The notes: a model not told the origin generated them from the sequence alone. Shown: positions 17,601 through 27,142, numbered from the stretch's first letter. The stretch: DNA of 64,000 bases from Chersky-840 sp963838775 (GCA_963838775.1 CAWISP010000028.1:62001-126000); one strand, 5' to 3'. Program-made: numbers and translations.

Positions 17601-17982
17601 TCTGACCGCTCTCGCAGGTGGCACACAACCGGGACGCCTCGACCACCGCGTCCCCGAAGTAGTCGTCGTCCTCCCTGGCGACCTCTCCGGTACTCAGTCC
17701 GACCCGCAGGCCCACGGAATACGCTTTGCCCTGGTTGTCGCGCTCCACCCGTTGCTGCATGGCAACCCCACAGGCCAGGGCAGCGGAAGGCGAGGTGAAG
17801 GCCACCATCAGCCCGTCGCCGAGGTTCTTCACCTCGGTGCCTCCCGCTTCGGCGATGGCCTGGCGCAGGGTGGAGAAGTGCTCCCGGCGGACCTCTTCGG
17901 CCACCTCGGGCGACAGGCGCTGGGATAGCTCGGTCGAGCCCACAACGTCGGTGAACAGGATCGCCACGTTCTCGGTCGTCAA
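14680..17982 (-). CDS. Class III adenylate/guanylate cyclase with AAA ATPase and TPR-like domains
   Basis: 1100 residues. Residues 1-170 form a class III cyclase domain: metal Asp D12 in 'FTDVVGSTELS', substrate Lys K52 and D56 in 'VKNLGDGL', and 'YFGDAVVEASRLCA' with the transition-state Arg. An AAA (AfsR/MalT-like) ATPase follows: Walker A 'GEAGLGKTTL' near 220 and Walker B 'VVVLDDLQWADKA' near 320. The remaining ~500 residues are helical repeats. Many actinobacterial members end in a LuxR DNA-binding domain; none is seen here, so it is likely a signalling ATPase/cyclase. The start ATG 17982 sits directly before the cyclase fold. Confidence 0.9.
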   Translation of the reverse strand: MTTENVAILFTDVVGSTELSQRLSPEVAEEVRREHFSTLRQAIAEAGGTEVKNLGDGLMVAFTSPSAALACGVAMQQRVERDNQGKAYSVGLRVGLSTGEVAREDDDYFGDAVVEASRLCATCESGQILATDVVRAMAGRRNRHECRSVGELNLKGIPDPVESVEVIWEPLGGAEISATIPLPARLAVRPAVGVVGRESETQAIADATKRVAAGEGREVLLVSGEAGLGKTTLVAEAARTAFDNGAVVVFGHCEEGLATPYQLFAEALGDYVTHAPDDRLLAHVAAHGSELSKLTPALASRIPDLPPSKATDADTERFLLFAAVVGLLTQVSQDQPAVVVLDDLQWADKASLLLLRHIAASDQAMRVLVIGTYRDTELSQGHPLLDALAALRRLEGVTRIDLAGLDDTGVVAFLEAAAGQTLDNDGVGLAHAVYRETDGNPFFVSEVLRHLVETGALYQDSTGRWVSDLSLDEVTLPDSVREVIGARVGRLGPDAGKVLSMAAVIGRDFDLDVLARATETSEDDLLDILEAAAAVALVRELSGRYSFSHALIQHTLSEDLGPNRRARAHRKVAEALEDLCGGRPGNRVSELARHWVNASQPIDLGKAIEYSRQAGDAALTALAPADALSYYSQALDLYPQASDPDPVLALDLAIGLGTAQRQTGDPAFRETLLDAARRAADLGDTERLVAAALANNRGFFSAAGVIDNERVEVLEMALDRLPADQLDRALVLATLCSELSLGSPLERRQSLADEALAIAESSGEDASILRVLNAVLYPLLVPSLLEQALTLSADALIRAERVGDPTLHFLAYLLRIDVAAQNGDIDEVDRCLLTLGSLTEQLDQPFFSWTHAWFRATRAQIAGDCNRAEQLATEALQIGTDGGQPDATFMFGSQLVVVSHQRGTQGELVPVLEQMVADAPDLAGVLTAALALAHAEADRIEEASQLLEDFAAAGFDLPFDPVWLLTMAEWADVAIVCRHRKCAGPLLDRLAPWDSQSCLAPVAFEGPVSLYLGGLATVLGRYDEADAYFAQSSAYSSRVGAKFIAARTDHLWGTMFAERQAPGDIEKARDHLTKAHAVAATNGYGNIERRVADALRLLGH

Positions 17983-18573
17983 GAGTCACCCCCCGCCCCA
18001 GCGACGCCAGCGTAGGTGAGGATGGAAGCAGCCCGCCGAGTCAGCCTCTGGCCTCCGAGGCCATAGTGCCGAGGCGACTCAGGGCGTTCGCGATCGCGAT
18101 CAGCGGCCGACCTGACCCCAGATCTGGCGGCCGTGTGTTCAAGTGGACCGGGCTGTATGTGCCGGTACCGACTGGCCTCACGCTGGCAGGGCCATTTGAG
18201 TGGGGCGACCGGTAGTCGGGGTTAGATGCGCCCCCGCTGTCTTCCGCTGTGTCCGACAGGTTGCACCGGATTCGGGTGGGCCGGCCACAGGTCGACCCAC
18301 CCGGGATCGCCACCGCGCCGAGCGATACCGCGTGGCTCCACTGACTAACTGACCGACGGTAAGTAGCGCATCACCGGCATTCTCGCTCGGTCAGTTCCGC
18401 GTCCTCGGGAGCTCATGCTTGGGACCCTCGAGCGGGTCACCCTCCATGCTTGAGTCAGCGCCGAACGCCGAATCGGGGCGGATGGTGTCGTATTCCTCGC
18501 AGACTCCACTGTCGTGGTCCTGTGCTGCTTCACTCTCTGGCTCAGGCGCGGCCCGCTTGCGAAATGAAGCAAG
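17983..18573. other. Long intergenic region with degenerate repeat copy
   Basis: No coding pattern. 18211-18383 aligns end to end with 29331-29499 (see repeat entries). The stretch up to 18573 borders the decayed FtsX gene. Confidence 0.55.
18211..18383 (+). repeat. Degenerate intergenic repeat R1, copy a
   Basis: Co-linear with 29331-29499 in the same orientation. Shared blocks include the 18-base identical TAGCGCATCACCGGCATT (18364-18381 and 29480-29497) and several shorter ones ('ACCGGATTCGGGTGG'-like against 'ACAAAGATTCAGGTGG', 'CCGGGATC'). No reading frame is kept between copies. Confidence 0.65.
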
Positions 18574-20579
18574 ACTGGGGTCTCCGAGCTCCGAATCGTG
18601 GAAGGTCGGCCCCCATCTGCGCCCAATGACGTGGTCATGGACGCCGCCACCGCCCAGAAGTACCACTTCCACGTCGGTCAAGGGTGAAGATCCTCTCCGC
18701 GCTTGGCACCGGCACCTTCACCATCTCAGGAATCGCCCAGTACGGTTCGGCGAACACGCTGGCCGGAGTAACCCTGGCGGCCTTCACGCTCCCCACCGCC
18801 CAGCGGCTGATGCAAGAGGCAGGCCAGCTGAGCGACATCGACGTCGTCACCCGGCCGAGAGCCAACCAGGCTGCCGTCGGACAGGCCATCGCCCGGGTGC
18901 TGCCGAAGGGCGTGCAGGTGGTGACCGGCAAGACCGTGCTCGCCGAGCAGACCAGTTCGATCTCTCAGGACCTGTCAGTCTTCTCGACCGCGCTGCTCGT
19001 CTTCGCCCTGATCGCCCTCTTCGTCGGCGCGTTCACCATCTTCAACACCTTCTCGATCCTCGTCGGCCAGCGCACCCAGGAGCTCTTGCGGAGTTTCGGG
19101 ATCACCCTGCCAGCGGGATCCCTCGTCTTCGAGGTCCGCACCGTCGTCGTCTCGCTGGCTGTCGGCGCCGGCGTCACGGTCGTCTCCGCCCTCGGCCCCG
19201 CCCGCCGAGCGGTGCGCGTCCCGCCTGTCGCCGCCCTCGCCGACGGCCAGCAGGACACCGATGGCCGGGACCAGCGCCGAGCAGTCGCCGGCGCCGTCCT
19301 CGCCCTTGTCGGGATAGCCCTCCTTGGCGCCGGGCTCGCCAAGCCGGCAGTGAGCCTGGTGGGTCTCGGCGCGGCTGCCATCTTCGTCGGGGTGGCGACC
19401 CTCGCTCCGGCCTTGTCACGACCGCTGGCAAGCGTCATCGGTCGCCCCCTCGCGCGCATGCTCGGGGTGGCCGGCCGGATCGGCCGGGAGAACTCCATGC
19501 GCAACCCCCGCCGGACCGCGCAGACGGCAGCGGCGTTGATGGTGGGCATGGCGCTCGTGGCGGCCATGGCGATCTATGGTGCTTCCACCTCGAGCTCGGC
19601 CACGAGTAGCTTCAATAGCGCCGTACGGGCGGACCTCATCGTCTCGACCGCCTCGAACGACGAAGCCGGGAGCATCAGCCCGGCGCTCCCGCATGTGCTC
19701 GTCGCCCTTCCCGGCGTCACCGCCTCTACCGTCATCTACAGCGGCCAGTTCGAGATCGGCCAATCCGTCGAGCAGTTGAAGGCCGTCTCCAGCCGGGGCC
19801 TGGCCAACACGGTCATCGTCCACATGGTGAGCGGGAGCGTCGGCTCGCTCTCAAATAGCCGCGTGCTCATCGACTCGACGACCGCCACCAACAACCACCA
19901 CGCCGTCGGCGACTCCGTCAGAATGAAGTTCGCCCTCAGCGGACCCACGACGATGCGGGTTGGTGGCATCTACCGGCCCAACGCCGTCATCGGCAGCTAC
20001 CTCATGGGCGACGCCTTCTACCGAAGCCACTACGCCGACCCAACCCCCGCCGCCGTCCTGCTCGACACCGACGGCAGCTTCCGGGTCGAGACGGCCGTGC
20101 AGCACGCCATCGCCCCCTACCGTGGCCTGCAGGTCCAAACGGCGGAGCAATTCAAGAAGTCCGAGACGGCACAGGTCAACCAGACGTTGGGGCTGGTCTA
20201 CGCCCTCCTGGCGCTCGCCGTGCTCATCGCGCTCATCGGGATCGTGAACACCCTCATGCTGCCGGTGCTCGAACGCACCCGAGAGATCGGGCTCTTGCGT
20301 GCGGTCGGCATGCGGCGCCACCAGATCCGGACCATGGTCCGCTCCGAGGCGGTGATCCTCACCGCCTTCGGCGCCATCGTCGGCCTTTTTCTCGGCACTG
20401 GCCTCGGGGTGGCCCTGGTCTCCTCGCTCCGCTCCCAGGGTATGACGACCACCACCGTCCCGATCGCGGATCTGGTCGCGTTCTTTGTGCTGGCGTGCGC
20501 GCTCGGACTTGGAGCGGCGACCTGGCCGGCTCGCCGGGCGGCCCAACTCGACGTCCTACGGGCCATCGCCACCAACTGA
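18574..20579 (+). pseudogene. Decayed FtsX-type ABC permease (MacB/LolC-like)
   Basis: The open frame 18684-20579 reads 'FTISGIAQYGSANTLAGVTLAAF', 'FVGAFTIFNTFSILVGQRTQEL', 'ARRAARVPPV'-like and 'ERTREIGLLRAVGMRRHQIR', a standard large FtsX permease. The homology continues upstream in another frame ('IVEGRPPSAPNDVVMDAATAQ' from 18589), interrupted by a frameshift near 18682 and an in-frame TGA just before 18574. The first ~130 residues are missing. 'QELLRSFGITLPAG' also shows an internal in-frame deletion of about 45 residues compared with the family. No partner ATPase is adjacent upstream. Likely non-functional. Confidence 0.8.
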
Positions 20580-20634
20580 CCAAATCGGAACCGGACAGAT
20601 CACCTATGACCTACAGCGAAGGAGCAGCGTCACG

Positions 20635-20820
20635 ATGAGCGCCACGTTGCAGCTCGTACGACACATCGGGTGGGCCCGAAAGCCGGGGCCCATCAGCATC
20701 GACGGATCTCTCGCTGGATCCATCGGTCCGGGCGAAACCGTCGAGCTCGTCAGCTACCCCGGACACCACAGCCTCCGCCTCGGCGCCACCCCGTCATGGG
20801 TTACTAGTGGCAGGTCATAG
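20635..20820 (+). CDS. Small hypothetical protein, PEGA-like pattern
   Basis: 61 residues after a GAAGGAG ribosome site. 'ISIDGSLAGSIGPGETVELVSYPGHHSLRL' has the 'DG...G.l.pGET..l.v.pG.H.l.l' pattern of PEGA-like surface modules. It ends abruptly after 'SWVTSGRS', so it may be truncated. Context: between the broken permease and an intact ABC pair. Confidence 0.45.
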   Translation: MSATLQLVRHIGWARKPGPISIDGSLAGSIGPGETVELVSYPGHHSLRLGATPSWVTSGRS

Positions 20821-20933
20821 TGCCTACGATCGCAACCGTGAGACTCTCTAGGAGAGGGTCAGGATCGAACCCGTCGCGCCATGCGCTACGAGTAGATGGG
20901 CGCGCTGGCCATGCCCGCCACTAGGAGCCTCGA

Positions 20934-21995
20934 ATGAAGCTGCGGAAAAATCCAGCTCAAACCGAAGCCGGGGACGGGTCGCTGCTAGCAGCCCCTCGAT
21001 CGGGTCATCGAACTGAGGCGATCGACAACTCACCGGTGCTCGGGGGTGCCACGTCCCAGACCGCCTTGGTCGTCAACCAGCTGACCAAGCGCTTCGGAGA
21101 ACGGACTGCCTTCTCCGACGTCTCCTTCCAAGTCGCCTACGGCGAGGTGTTCGGGTTCCTGGGTCCCAATGGCGCAGGCAAAACCACCACCGTGCGCACG
21201 CTCGGCACGTTGATTGCTCCGACCTCGGGCGCAGCCACCGTGGCGGGGATTCCGCTCAGGGCCGAGAACGGGGCCGACATCCGCAAACGCATCTCGATCA
21301 TGCCCGAGTCGCCCGGTCTCTACTGGCGCCTGACGGTGACCGAGAACCTGGAGTACTTCGCCGGTCTCTACGGTCTGCGCCACGCCGGCCCGCGCATCAC
21401 GGACGCCCTGGAGGCCGTCAACCTCGTGGACCGTGCGGACGACCTCTGCGGGGGCCTGTCTAAAGGGCTGCGCCAGCGGGTGGCACTGGCGCGGACGCTG
21501 CTAAGCGACCCGGCCATCTTGTTCCTCGACGAGCCGACGTCGGGCCTCGATCCAGTGGCCGCCCTCGAGGTGCACCACCTGATCGACGAGCTCCGGCGCA
21601 GGGGGGTGACGATCTTCCTCACCACCCACCGGCTCGAAGAAGCCGAGAAGCTCTGCGACCGGGTCGCCATCTTGAACACGACACTGCGGACCGTCGGCCG
21701 GCCCCAGGACCTGCGAGCGCAGCTATTCACCAGCGCGCTGGTGGTCAAGACCCTGGCGGCGCTGCACGACCCCGATCAGCTCTTTGCCCACATCCCTGCG
21801 GTGGAGAGCTGGCGCTCCGGTGGTCCGGGGTCCTATGAACTCTCGGTGTCCGATCCGAGGGTCGCCGCACCCGAGGTGACACGAGGACTCGTCGGCGCCG
21901 GTGCCGATGTCCTCTCCATCGGCGAGGCGCAGCACTCGCTCGAGGACGTGTACCTCGAGCTGATCGACGAGGACGTGGAGGCCCGCAAGCCATGA
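20934..21995 (+). CDS. ABC transporter ATP-binding protein (ABC-2 exporter)
   Basis: 353 residues. Walker A 'GPNGAGKTT' at 77-85, signature as the relaxed 'LSKGLRQR' usual in this CcmA/NatA type, Walker B 'ILFLDEPTSGLDP', switch His in 'TTHRLEEAE'. A ~45-residue N-terminal extension without homology precedes the domain; AGGAG lies before ATG 20934. The stop overlaps the permease start (ATGATG), so it forms a complex with the next product. Confidence 0.92.
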   Translation: MKLRKNPAQTEAGDGSLLAAPRSGHRTEAIDNSPVLGGATSQTALVVNQLTKRFGERTAFSDVSFQVAYGEVFGFLGPNGAGKTTTVRTLGTLIAPTSGAATVAGIPLRAENGADIRKRISIMPESPGLYWRLTVTENLEYFAGLYGLRHAGPRITDALEAVNLVDRADDLCGGLSKGLRQRVALARTLLSDPAILFLDEPTSGLDPVAALEVHHLIDELRRRGVTIFLTTHRLEEAEKLCDRVAILNTTLRTVGRPQDLRAQLFTSALVVKTLAALHDPDQLFAHIPAVESWRSGGPGSYELSVSDPRVAAPEVTRGLVGAGADVLSIGEAQHSLEDVYLELIDEDVEARKP

Positions 21996-22741
21996 TGGGC
22001 CTCGACACTCTCCACATCCGGGCGGTGGTCCGCAAGGAGCTGCGGGACTACCGCCGCAGACGGTCCATCGTCGTGACCATGTCGATCCTGCCATGCATCT
22101 TTCTAATCAATCCGGTCCTCACCATTTTCCTTACCCCAGCATCCACCGCGAGTTCAGCCTTGGATCAGACAGTCAGCCTCTCGCTCATATTCTTTCTCAT
22201 CATTCCGGTCATCATGCCCTCCACCCTCGCCGCGTACTCCGTCGTCGGCGAGCGTGAGCAGGGGACGCTCGAGCCTTTGCTCACCACACCCATTCGCAGA
22301 CAAGAGTTCATCTTGGGCAAGGCAGCAGCGATCATGATCCCCACGGTGGCACTGTCCTACGCGGTGTTCGGGCTCTTTCTCGCCGCGGTCCGGCTGTTCG
22401 CGAATTCTGTCGTCGCCTCGGCCCTGTTTCACCAGGGCCCGATCCTGCTTGCTCTCTTTCTCTTCACGCCCCTGTTGGCCGGATGGTCCATCGTGGTCGG
22501 AATGGCGATCTCGGTCAGGGCGAGTGAAATCCGAGTGGCTCAGCAACTGGGGATGTTGGCGAGCGTTCCGCTGATTGGGCTTTTTGTGCTGCTGGCGGTC
22601 GGAGTGATCAGTCCGACATTCCCGGTGGCCATCCTTTTCGCTGTCGGTTTGCTGGTGATCGATGTCCGTGCATCGCGGGTCGTGGCTCGGATGTTCGACC
22701 GGGAGCGCTTGGTGACCGGAGCCAAGGCCGCGAGACCGTGA
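21992..22741 (+). CDS. ABC-2 type permease
   Basis: 249 residues with six predicted membrane helices and the ABC-2 motif 'YSVVGEREQGTLEPLLTTPIRRQEFILGKA', typical of NatB/YhaP-like exporters. It overlaps the ATPase gene by 4 bases. The exported substrate is unknown. Confidence 0.88.
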   Translation: MMGLDTLHIRAVVRKELRDYRRRRSIVVTMSILPCIFLINPVLTIFLTPASTASSALDQTVSLSLIFFLIIPVIMPSTLAAYSVVGEREQGTLEPLLTTPIRRQEFILGKAAAIMIPTVALSYAVFGLFLAAVRLFANSVVASALFHQGPILLALFLFTPLLAGWSIVVGMAISVRASEIRVAQQLGMLASVPLIGLFVLLAVGVISPTFPVAILFAVGLLVIDVRASRVVARMFDRERLVTGAKAARP

Positions 22742-22813
22742 ATGACTGAGGGCCGTCAACCAACGGGAAGCCGAATGGTTCGGGGCTACAACGACGCGAT
22801 CATCTCCCCCCTC

Positions 22814-22854
22814 GGGTGATCGCGATTGCAAGCGGTTATCCGAAAGCATCTTCC
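22814..22854 (+). repeat. Dispersed short repeat R4, copy a
   Basis: Matches the reverse complement of 37282-37325 over about 41 bases with few differences; the core 'TCCGAAAGCATC' is identical and 'AAGCGGTTATCC' differs at one base. It lies in the 233-base gap between the ABC permease and IS481. Confidence 0.6.
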
Positions 22855-22974
22855 GAACTCAACGGACGCCCTCGACAAGACCCTGGGCTGGCGTCCACCA
22901 TCGGAGAAGATGGTCCAGCTGTTGCGTTGATTGGTTGAGCCCAAGGGTGATCTCGATCGGCCGGAGGTGGTCGT

Positions 22975-24041
22975 CCTAGGTGTTCTGCCCAAACACCTTG
23001 TTGACGCGGCTGACGGGTGGGCCTCCGATGGCGGTGTGGTACCTGTGATGGTTGTAGGCGTGAAGCCAACCGTCAAGAGCTCGGCGTCTGGCCGCCTCTG
23101 AGCGGTAGGGCCGGGTGTAGGCCCACTCGTTGAGCAGCGTCCGGTTGTAGCGCTCCACTTTGCCGTTGGTCCAGGGGTGCAAGGGCTTCGTCCGGGTGTG
23201 CTTGATCTGTGCCGCCAGGAGCTCCTGGTCGAAGGCTTTGGCCCTGTAGCAAGAACCGTTGTCCGTGATCACTCTCTCGATGGTGATGCCGTATTGCTTG
23301 AAGAACCGTCGAGCTCGGCGCCAGAAGCCAATGGCGGTGACAGCCGTTTCATCGTCATGGATCTCGGAGTAGGCCAGACGGCTATAGGCATCGACGGCGG
23401 AGTGGATGTGGGGCGTAGCCGAGCCGAGGTCGACCGCCGTGGCCGTTGTGCACCCGACCCTGCCAGCCGTTGACCCTCCACCCGCCACCTTTGGGGATCT
23501 TGGCCTGCTTCTTTATGTCGATGTGGACGAGTTCACCGGGCCGGGAGGTCTCGATGCGACGAATCACCCGGCCGCTTCCCCGGTCGAGGTCCGAGAGCCG
23601 ACTCACCCCGTGGCGTTGGAGGACTCGGTGAAACGTCGAGGCGGGCACCCCCAACCTCGGGGCCAGGCGTGCCGGTCCGAGCTGGTGGCGCCGGCGCATC
23701 TCGACCATGCGGCGCTCCATGCGCGCTGAGGTCATGGTGGGGCAGGTCCGAGGCCTGCTCGAGCGATCTTCCAGGCCGACAACCCCCGACTCTTGATAGC
23801 GGCCCCACCACTTGTGGGCCGTCTGGCGGGAGATGTTCATCGATTCGGCGACAGCAGAGACGGTCCAACCAGCTTCGATGCGCTGACACAGACGGAGCCG
23901 GCCTTCGGCGGTGAGTGGGGCATTACGGTGCATGGCGGGCCTCCTGGGCGAGTGTGAGTTCTAGACAGCTCCACACTTAGCCGGGAGGCTCAGCTCATGC
24001 CGGAATTTGTGTCAACAAGGTCTATGGGTAGAACACCTAGG
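22975..24041 (-). mobile_element. IS481-family insertion sequence, 1067 bp
   Basis: Terminal inverted repeats begin CCTAGGTGTTCT at 22975 and, reversed, at 24041; 28 of the outer 31 bases match, including CCTTGTTGAC. The transposase stop lies inside the left repeat, as usual for compact IS481 elements. No clear target duplication was seen. Confidence 0.85.
22976..23933 (-). pseudogene. IS481 transposase, frameshifted
   Basis: First part (from ATG 23933): helix-turn-helix 'WTVSAVAESMNISRQTAHKWW' and 'HIDIKKQAKIPKGGGWRVNG'. Second part in another frame (to 22976): 'HSAVDAYSRLAYSEIHDDE', 'ITIERVITDNGSCYRAK' and 'HPWTNGKVERYNRTLL' with DDE residues D, D and E. The frames change near 23430-23450, in the stretch between 'GWQG' and 'DLGSATPHIHSAVD'. 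This may be simple decay; a programmed shift is less likely at this site. Confidence 0.85.
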
Positions 24042-24286
24042 TCTCGTCGGGGCATCCAAGTCCCGGCATTCCCAGATGGGTAATCCGGACAGGCCGACCC
24101 TGCGCACCCCGCCGATATCGGGTGGAGTCCAGATGGCCCTCGCCAAGGCTTGTAGCAGCGATCAGGATCGTTGGGAGTTTGCGCCGGCTGCTCGAGATGA
24201 CCGGGCCACAGGTGCCCGCCGTGTTCAGCCCATGTGAAGTACCGTCCGAACGATCCTCCGCTCAGGAAGGAAGACAGGCGGTCGAC

Positions 24287-26038
24287 ATGGGTCCCGACAA
24301 CAACGACGCAGCTGGCGCCCCCACTCCTGTGGCTGTGGAGCTACGCAGCAGGCGCTGGTACGGCCAGGGCCCCTTTTCCTTTGAACATCGGGGGCGAACG
24401 ATGCAGTCCGGGTTCTCCCTCAAGGACTTTGACGGGAAACCTGTCGTTGGAATCGTGACAACGTGGTCGGAGGCGAACCCTTGTCATGCCCACCTCCGCG
24501 ACGTGGCCGACGCCGTCAAGCGAGGAGTCTGGTCGGCGGGAGGATTCCCATTGGAGATTCCGGTGATGTCCTTGGGCGAGACGTTGATGAAGCCGACCAC
24601 GATGCTGTACCGGAATCTGGCGGCGATGGAAACCGAAGAGGTGATGCGGAGCCACCCATTAGATGCGGCGGTGCTCTTGGGTGGCTGTGACAAAACGACC
24701 CCAGCCCTCCTGATGGGTGCGGTGAGCGCGGACTTACCATCGATCTACGTGCCAGCCGGGTTCATGATGCACGGCAACTGGCAGGGCAAACGGCTGGGTG
24801 CTGCCATCACCGCGTGGAAGTACTCCGAAGAGTTGGTCGCCGGCGGCATCTCGATGAACGATTGGTACGAGATCGAGGACGGCTACGCCTGTTCACCAGG
24901 CACATGCAACGTCATGGGAACGGCATCCACGATGACCGCCGTCGCCGAAGTGCTCGGAATGACGATGCCAGGAGCCTCCTCTGTTCCGGCCGGTAACTCC
25001 CATCAGAGGCGTCTGGCCGCTGATGCTGGCCGTCGTTCCGTTGCCATGGCCATCGAAGAGCTGCGTCCCTCGGAGATTCTCAGCGCGGCGTCTTTTCGCA
25101 ATGCCGTCGTGGCGGTGATGGCGCTCGGTGGTTCGACCAACGCAATAATCCATCTTCCTGCCGTCGCAGGACGGGCCGGGATCGATGTTCCCTTGTCACT
25201 TTTCGACGAGATCGCCAGAGACATCCCCGTGCTGGCCAACGTTGAACCATCGGGACACTTCTTGATGGAGGACTTCTTTGAGGCTGGCGGCCTGCGGGCC
25301 TTGTTGCAGCAGATCCGGCAACATCTCGATACGTCGTGCCTGACTGCCAACGGCCGTACGCTGGGCGAGAACATCGCCGACGCGCACGTATTCAAATCGG
25401 AGGTGATCAGGAAGCTCGACGATCCAGTGCAACCGCTGGCACTGGCGGTCCTGCACGGCAACCTGGCGCCGGATGGGGGTGTCATCAAGGTCAGTGCGGC
25501 CAGTCCGGACCTGTGCCAGCACAGGGGCCCGGCCGTCGTATTCAAGGACCGGGCAGACTTGGACCGCCGCCTGAACGACCCCGAACTCGATGTGACAGCC
25601 GAGTCCGTACTCGTCCTCCAGAATGCCGGGCCCCGGGGTGGTCCCGGCATGCCCGAATGGGGGATGATCCCGCTGCCATTCAAACTCATTCAGCTTGGTG
25701 TGCGCGACATGGTCCGGATCAGTGACGCCCGCATGAGCGGGACGAGCCACGGAACGACCGTCCTTCACATCGCCCCCGAGTCATTCGTTGGCGGACCGCT
25801 TGCCTTGGTGCGTGACGGGGACATCATCGAACTGGACATACCCGGCCGACGGCTCGAGCTGATCATTAGTACTGATGAAATGGCGGCACGCCGCAAGGCC
25901 TGGACAGAGTCTCCGCCTCGATTCGAACGTGGCTGGGGTGCCCTCTTTGACCAAAACATCATGCAGGCGAACGAGGGTTGCGACTTCGAGGTTCTCCGCG
26001 GCCGACGAGGGGCTCCAGAACCGGCTATTTACTATTGA
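24287..26038 (+). CDS. IlvD/Edd-family dehydratase, probably a sugar-acid dehydratase
   Basis: 583 residues from ATG 24287. Cluster cysteines C66 ('ANPCHAHL'), C134 ('GGCDKT') and C207 ('CSPGTCNVMGTA') and Mg-site residues match the [2Fe-2S] L-arabinonate/xylonate dehydratase branch better than IlvD proper, as do the length and the 'SRRWYGQGPFSFEHRG' start. It removes water from a sugar acid to give a 2-keto-3-deoxy acid. A purine-rich AGGAAGGAAG precedes the start. No pathway neighbours; it sits alone after IS481. Confidence 0.87.
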   Translation: MGPDNNDAAGAPTPVAVELRSRRWYGQGPFSFEHRGRTMQSGFSLKDFDGKPVVGIVTTWSEANPCHAHLRDVADAVKRGVWSAGGFPLEIPVMSLGETLMKPTTMLYRNLAAMETEEVMRSHPLDAAVLLGGCDKTTPALLMGAVSADLPSIYVPAGFMMHGNWQGKRLGAAITAWKYSEELVAGGISMNDWYEIEDGYACSPGTCNVMGTASTMTAVAEVLGMTMPGASSVPAGNSHQRRLAADAGRRSVAMAIEELRPSEILSAASFRNAVVAVMALGGSTNAIIHLPAVAGRAGIDVPLSLFDEIARDIPVLANVEPSGHFLMEDFFEAGGLRALLQQIRQHLDTSCLTANGRTLGENIADAHVFKSEVIRKLDDPVQPLALAVLHGNLAPDGGVIKVSAASPDLCQHRGPAVVFKDRADLDRRLNDPELDVTAESVLVLQNAGPRGGPGMPEWGMIPLPFKLIQLGVRDMVRISDARMSGTSHGTTVLHIAPESFVGGPLALVRDGDIIELDIPGRRLELIISTDEMAARRKAWTESPPRFERGWGALFDQNIMQANEGCDFEVLRGRRGAPEPAIYY

Positions 26039-26534
26039 ACATCGCCGAAACGCTCAGGGCGCGGGATAGCAGTCCCGGATCGGTGACGTGCTGGCGTCGG
26101 CATGATCCGATTGTCTGCAACCGGTCAGCACATTATCGCTCACGTGCGTTGTTTCCGGTGGTAGTAGCCGGCATTCCTGACCCTTTGGATCCGACTTCTC
26201 ACCCTCACCGGAACGGGTGATCTCGACTGGCCCTTCGGTCGGGACCCCGGCCCCGTCAGGGGCACACAGAACTGGCACTTGCGCGCGGGAAGCGAATAGC
26301 AAGCGCGATTGGCATCTCCTCACGGATTCGCTTCCGCTTCCCCGACTCTTCCATGATGACCCTGATGTTGTTGGACAGCCAACCGCAAGGCACTTCGATC
26401 CCCCATTTCGAGCCTGGGCGACGAAGCCGACCTGATGACCGTGTCAGCTGCATCGTTCAGGCCCGTGTCGAACTGACAGCCGAGCCACAAGAAGTGGTAG
26501 CACCGACCGGATCCGTCGGGCTAGAACGGCCACG
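26039..26534. other. Intergenic, nothing recognised
   Basis: Roughly 500 bases with only short open frames and no family pattern. A small hairpin CTCACC-ggaac-GGGTGA lies near 26200 and could end the dehydratase transcript; weak. Confidence 0.4.
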
Positions 26535-27137
26535 GTGATGGCCGGACGCGAGCAACCTGCGCCAGACGAGGGGTCTCGTGGTTTTGCGGGACGACCGGAA
26601 GGGTACCCGGCAGAGCTGGAGGTGGACGTCCGCTTCGCGAACGGCCGCCAGGTCCATATCCGCCCGATCATGCCTTCTGACGCGCCAAGGTTGGCTGCGG
26701 CGATCGCCGGCGCTGACGCCGAGACGCTCCGACTTCGCTTCCTCGGGTGGCGGCCGGTGCTCGATGACGCAACGTTGCGGTATCTCGTCGAGGTCGACTA
26801 TCAGCGACGGCTCGCTCTCGTCGCGCTCGACTCAGCCGGCAATGGAGTTGGGATTGCCCGCTACGAGGGCGGACCAGACGAGGGTGTCGCTGAGATCGCT
26901 GTTGCCGTCGCCCCCGACTGGCGGGGCGTTGGCCTCGGGTGCAGGTTGCTCAGGATGTTGGGAGAGGCGGCCGTTGCCCGCGGCTTCCGACAATTTGTCG
27001 CCTCCTATTTCGTAGACAACCGCGACGTTGAGGGCCTAGTGAAGGCCTGTGGCCTCCCGCATCGCAGCCAGGTGTCACAAGGAATCGTCGAAGTGCAGCT
27101 CGTCCTGCCAGCACCGGCGTCGTCGGGGCCAGCTTGA
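26535..27137 (+). CDS. GNAT-family N-acetyltransferase
   Basis: 200 residues; start GTG 26535 or ATG 26538. GNAT pattern: 'RPIMPSDAPRLAAAI', 'AEIAVAVAPDWRGVGLGCRLLRML' (acetyl-CoA motif A, R/Q-x-x-G-x-G/A as 'WRGVGLG') and 'FVDNRDVEGLVKACG'. Related to the acetyltransferase half of Pat-like protein acetyltransferases, but without a cyclic-nucleotide or acyl-CoA synthetase domain. Substrate unknown. Confidence 0.82.
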   Translation: MMAGREQPAPDEGSRGFAGRPEGYPAELEVDVRFANGRQVHIRPIMPSDAPRLAAAIAGADAETLRLRFLGWRPVLDDATLRYLVEVDYQRRLALVALDSAGNGVGIARYEGGPDEGVAEIAVAVAPDWRGVGLGCRLLRMLGEAAVARGFRQFVASYFVDNRDVEGLVKACGLPHRSQVSQGIVEVQLVLPAPASSGPA

Positions 27138-27142
27138 GACAC

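Noticed and set aside
16633..17928. 431-codon plus-strand frame opposite the cyclase/ATPase gene
   Set aside because: Gly/His-rich sequence without any family pattern, fully antisense to a well-supported gene; a high-GC shadow frame.
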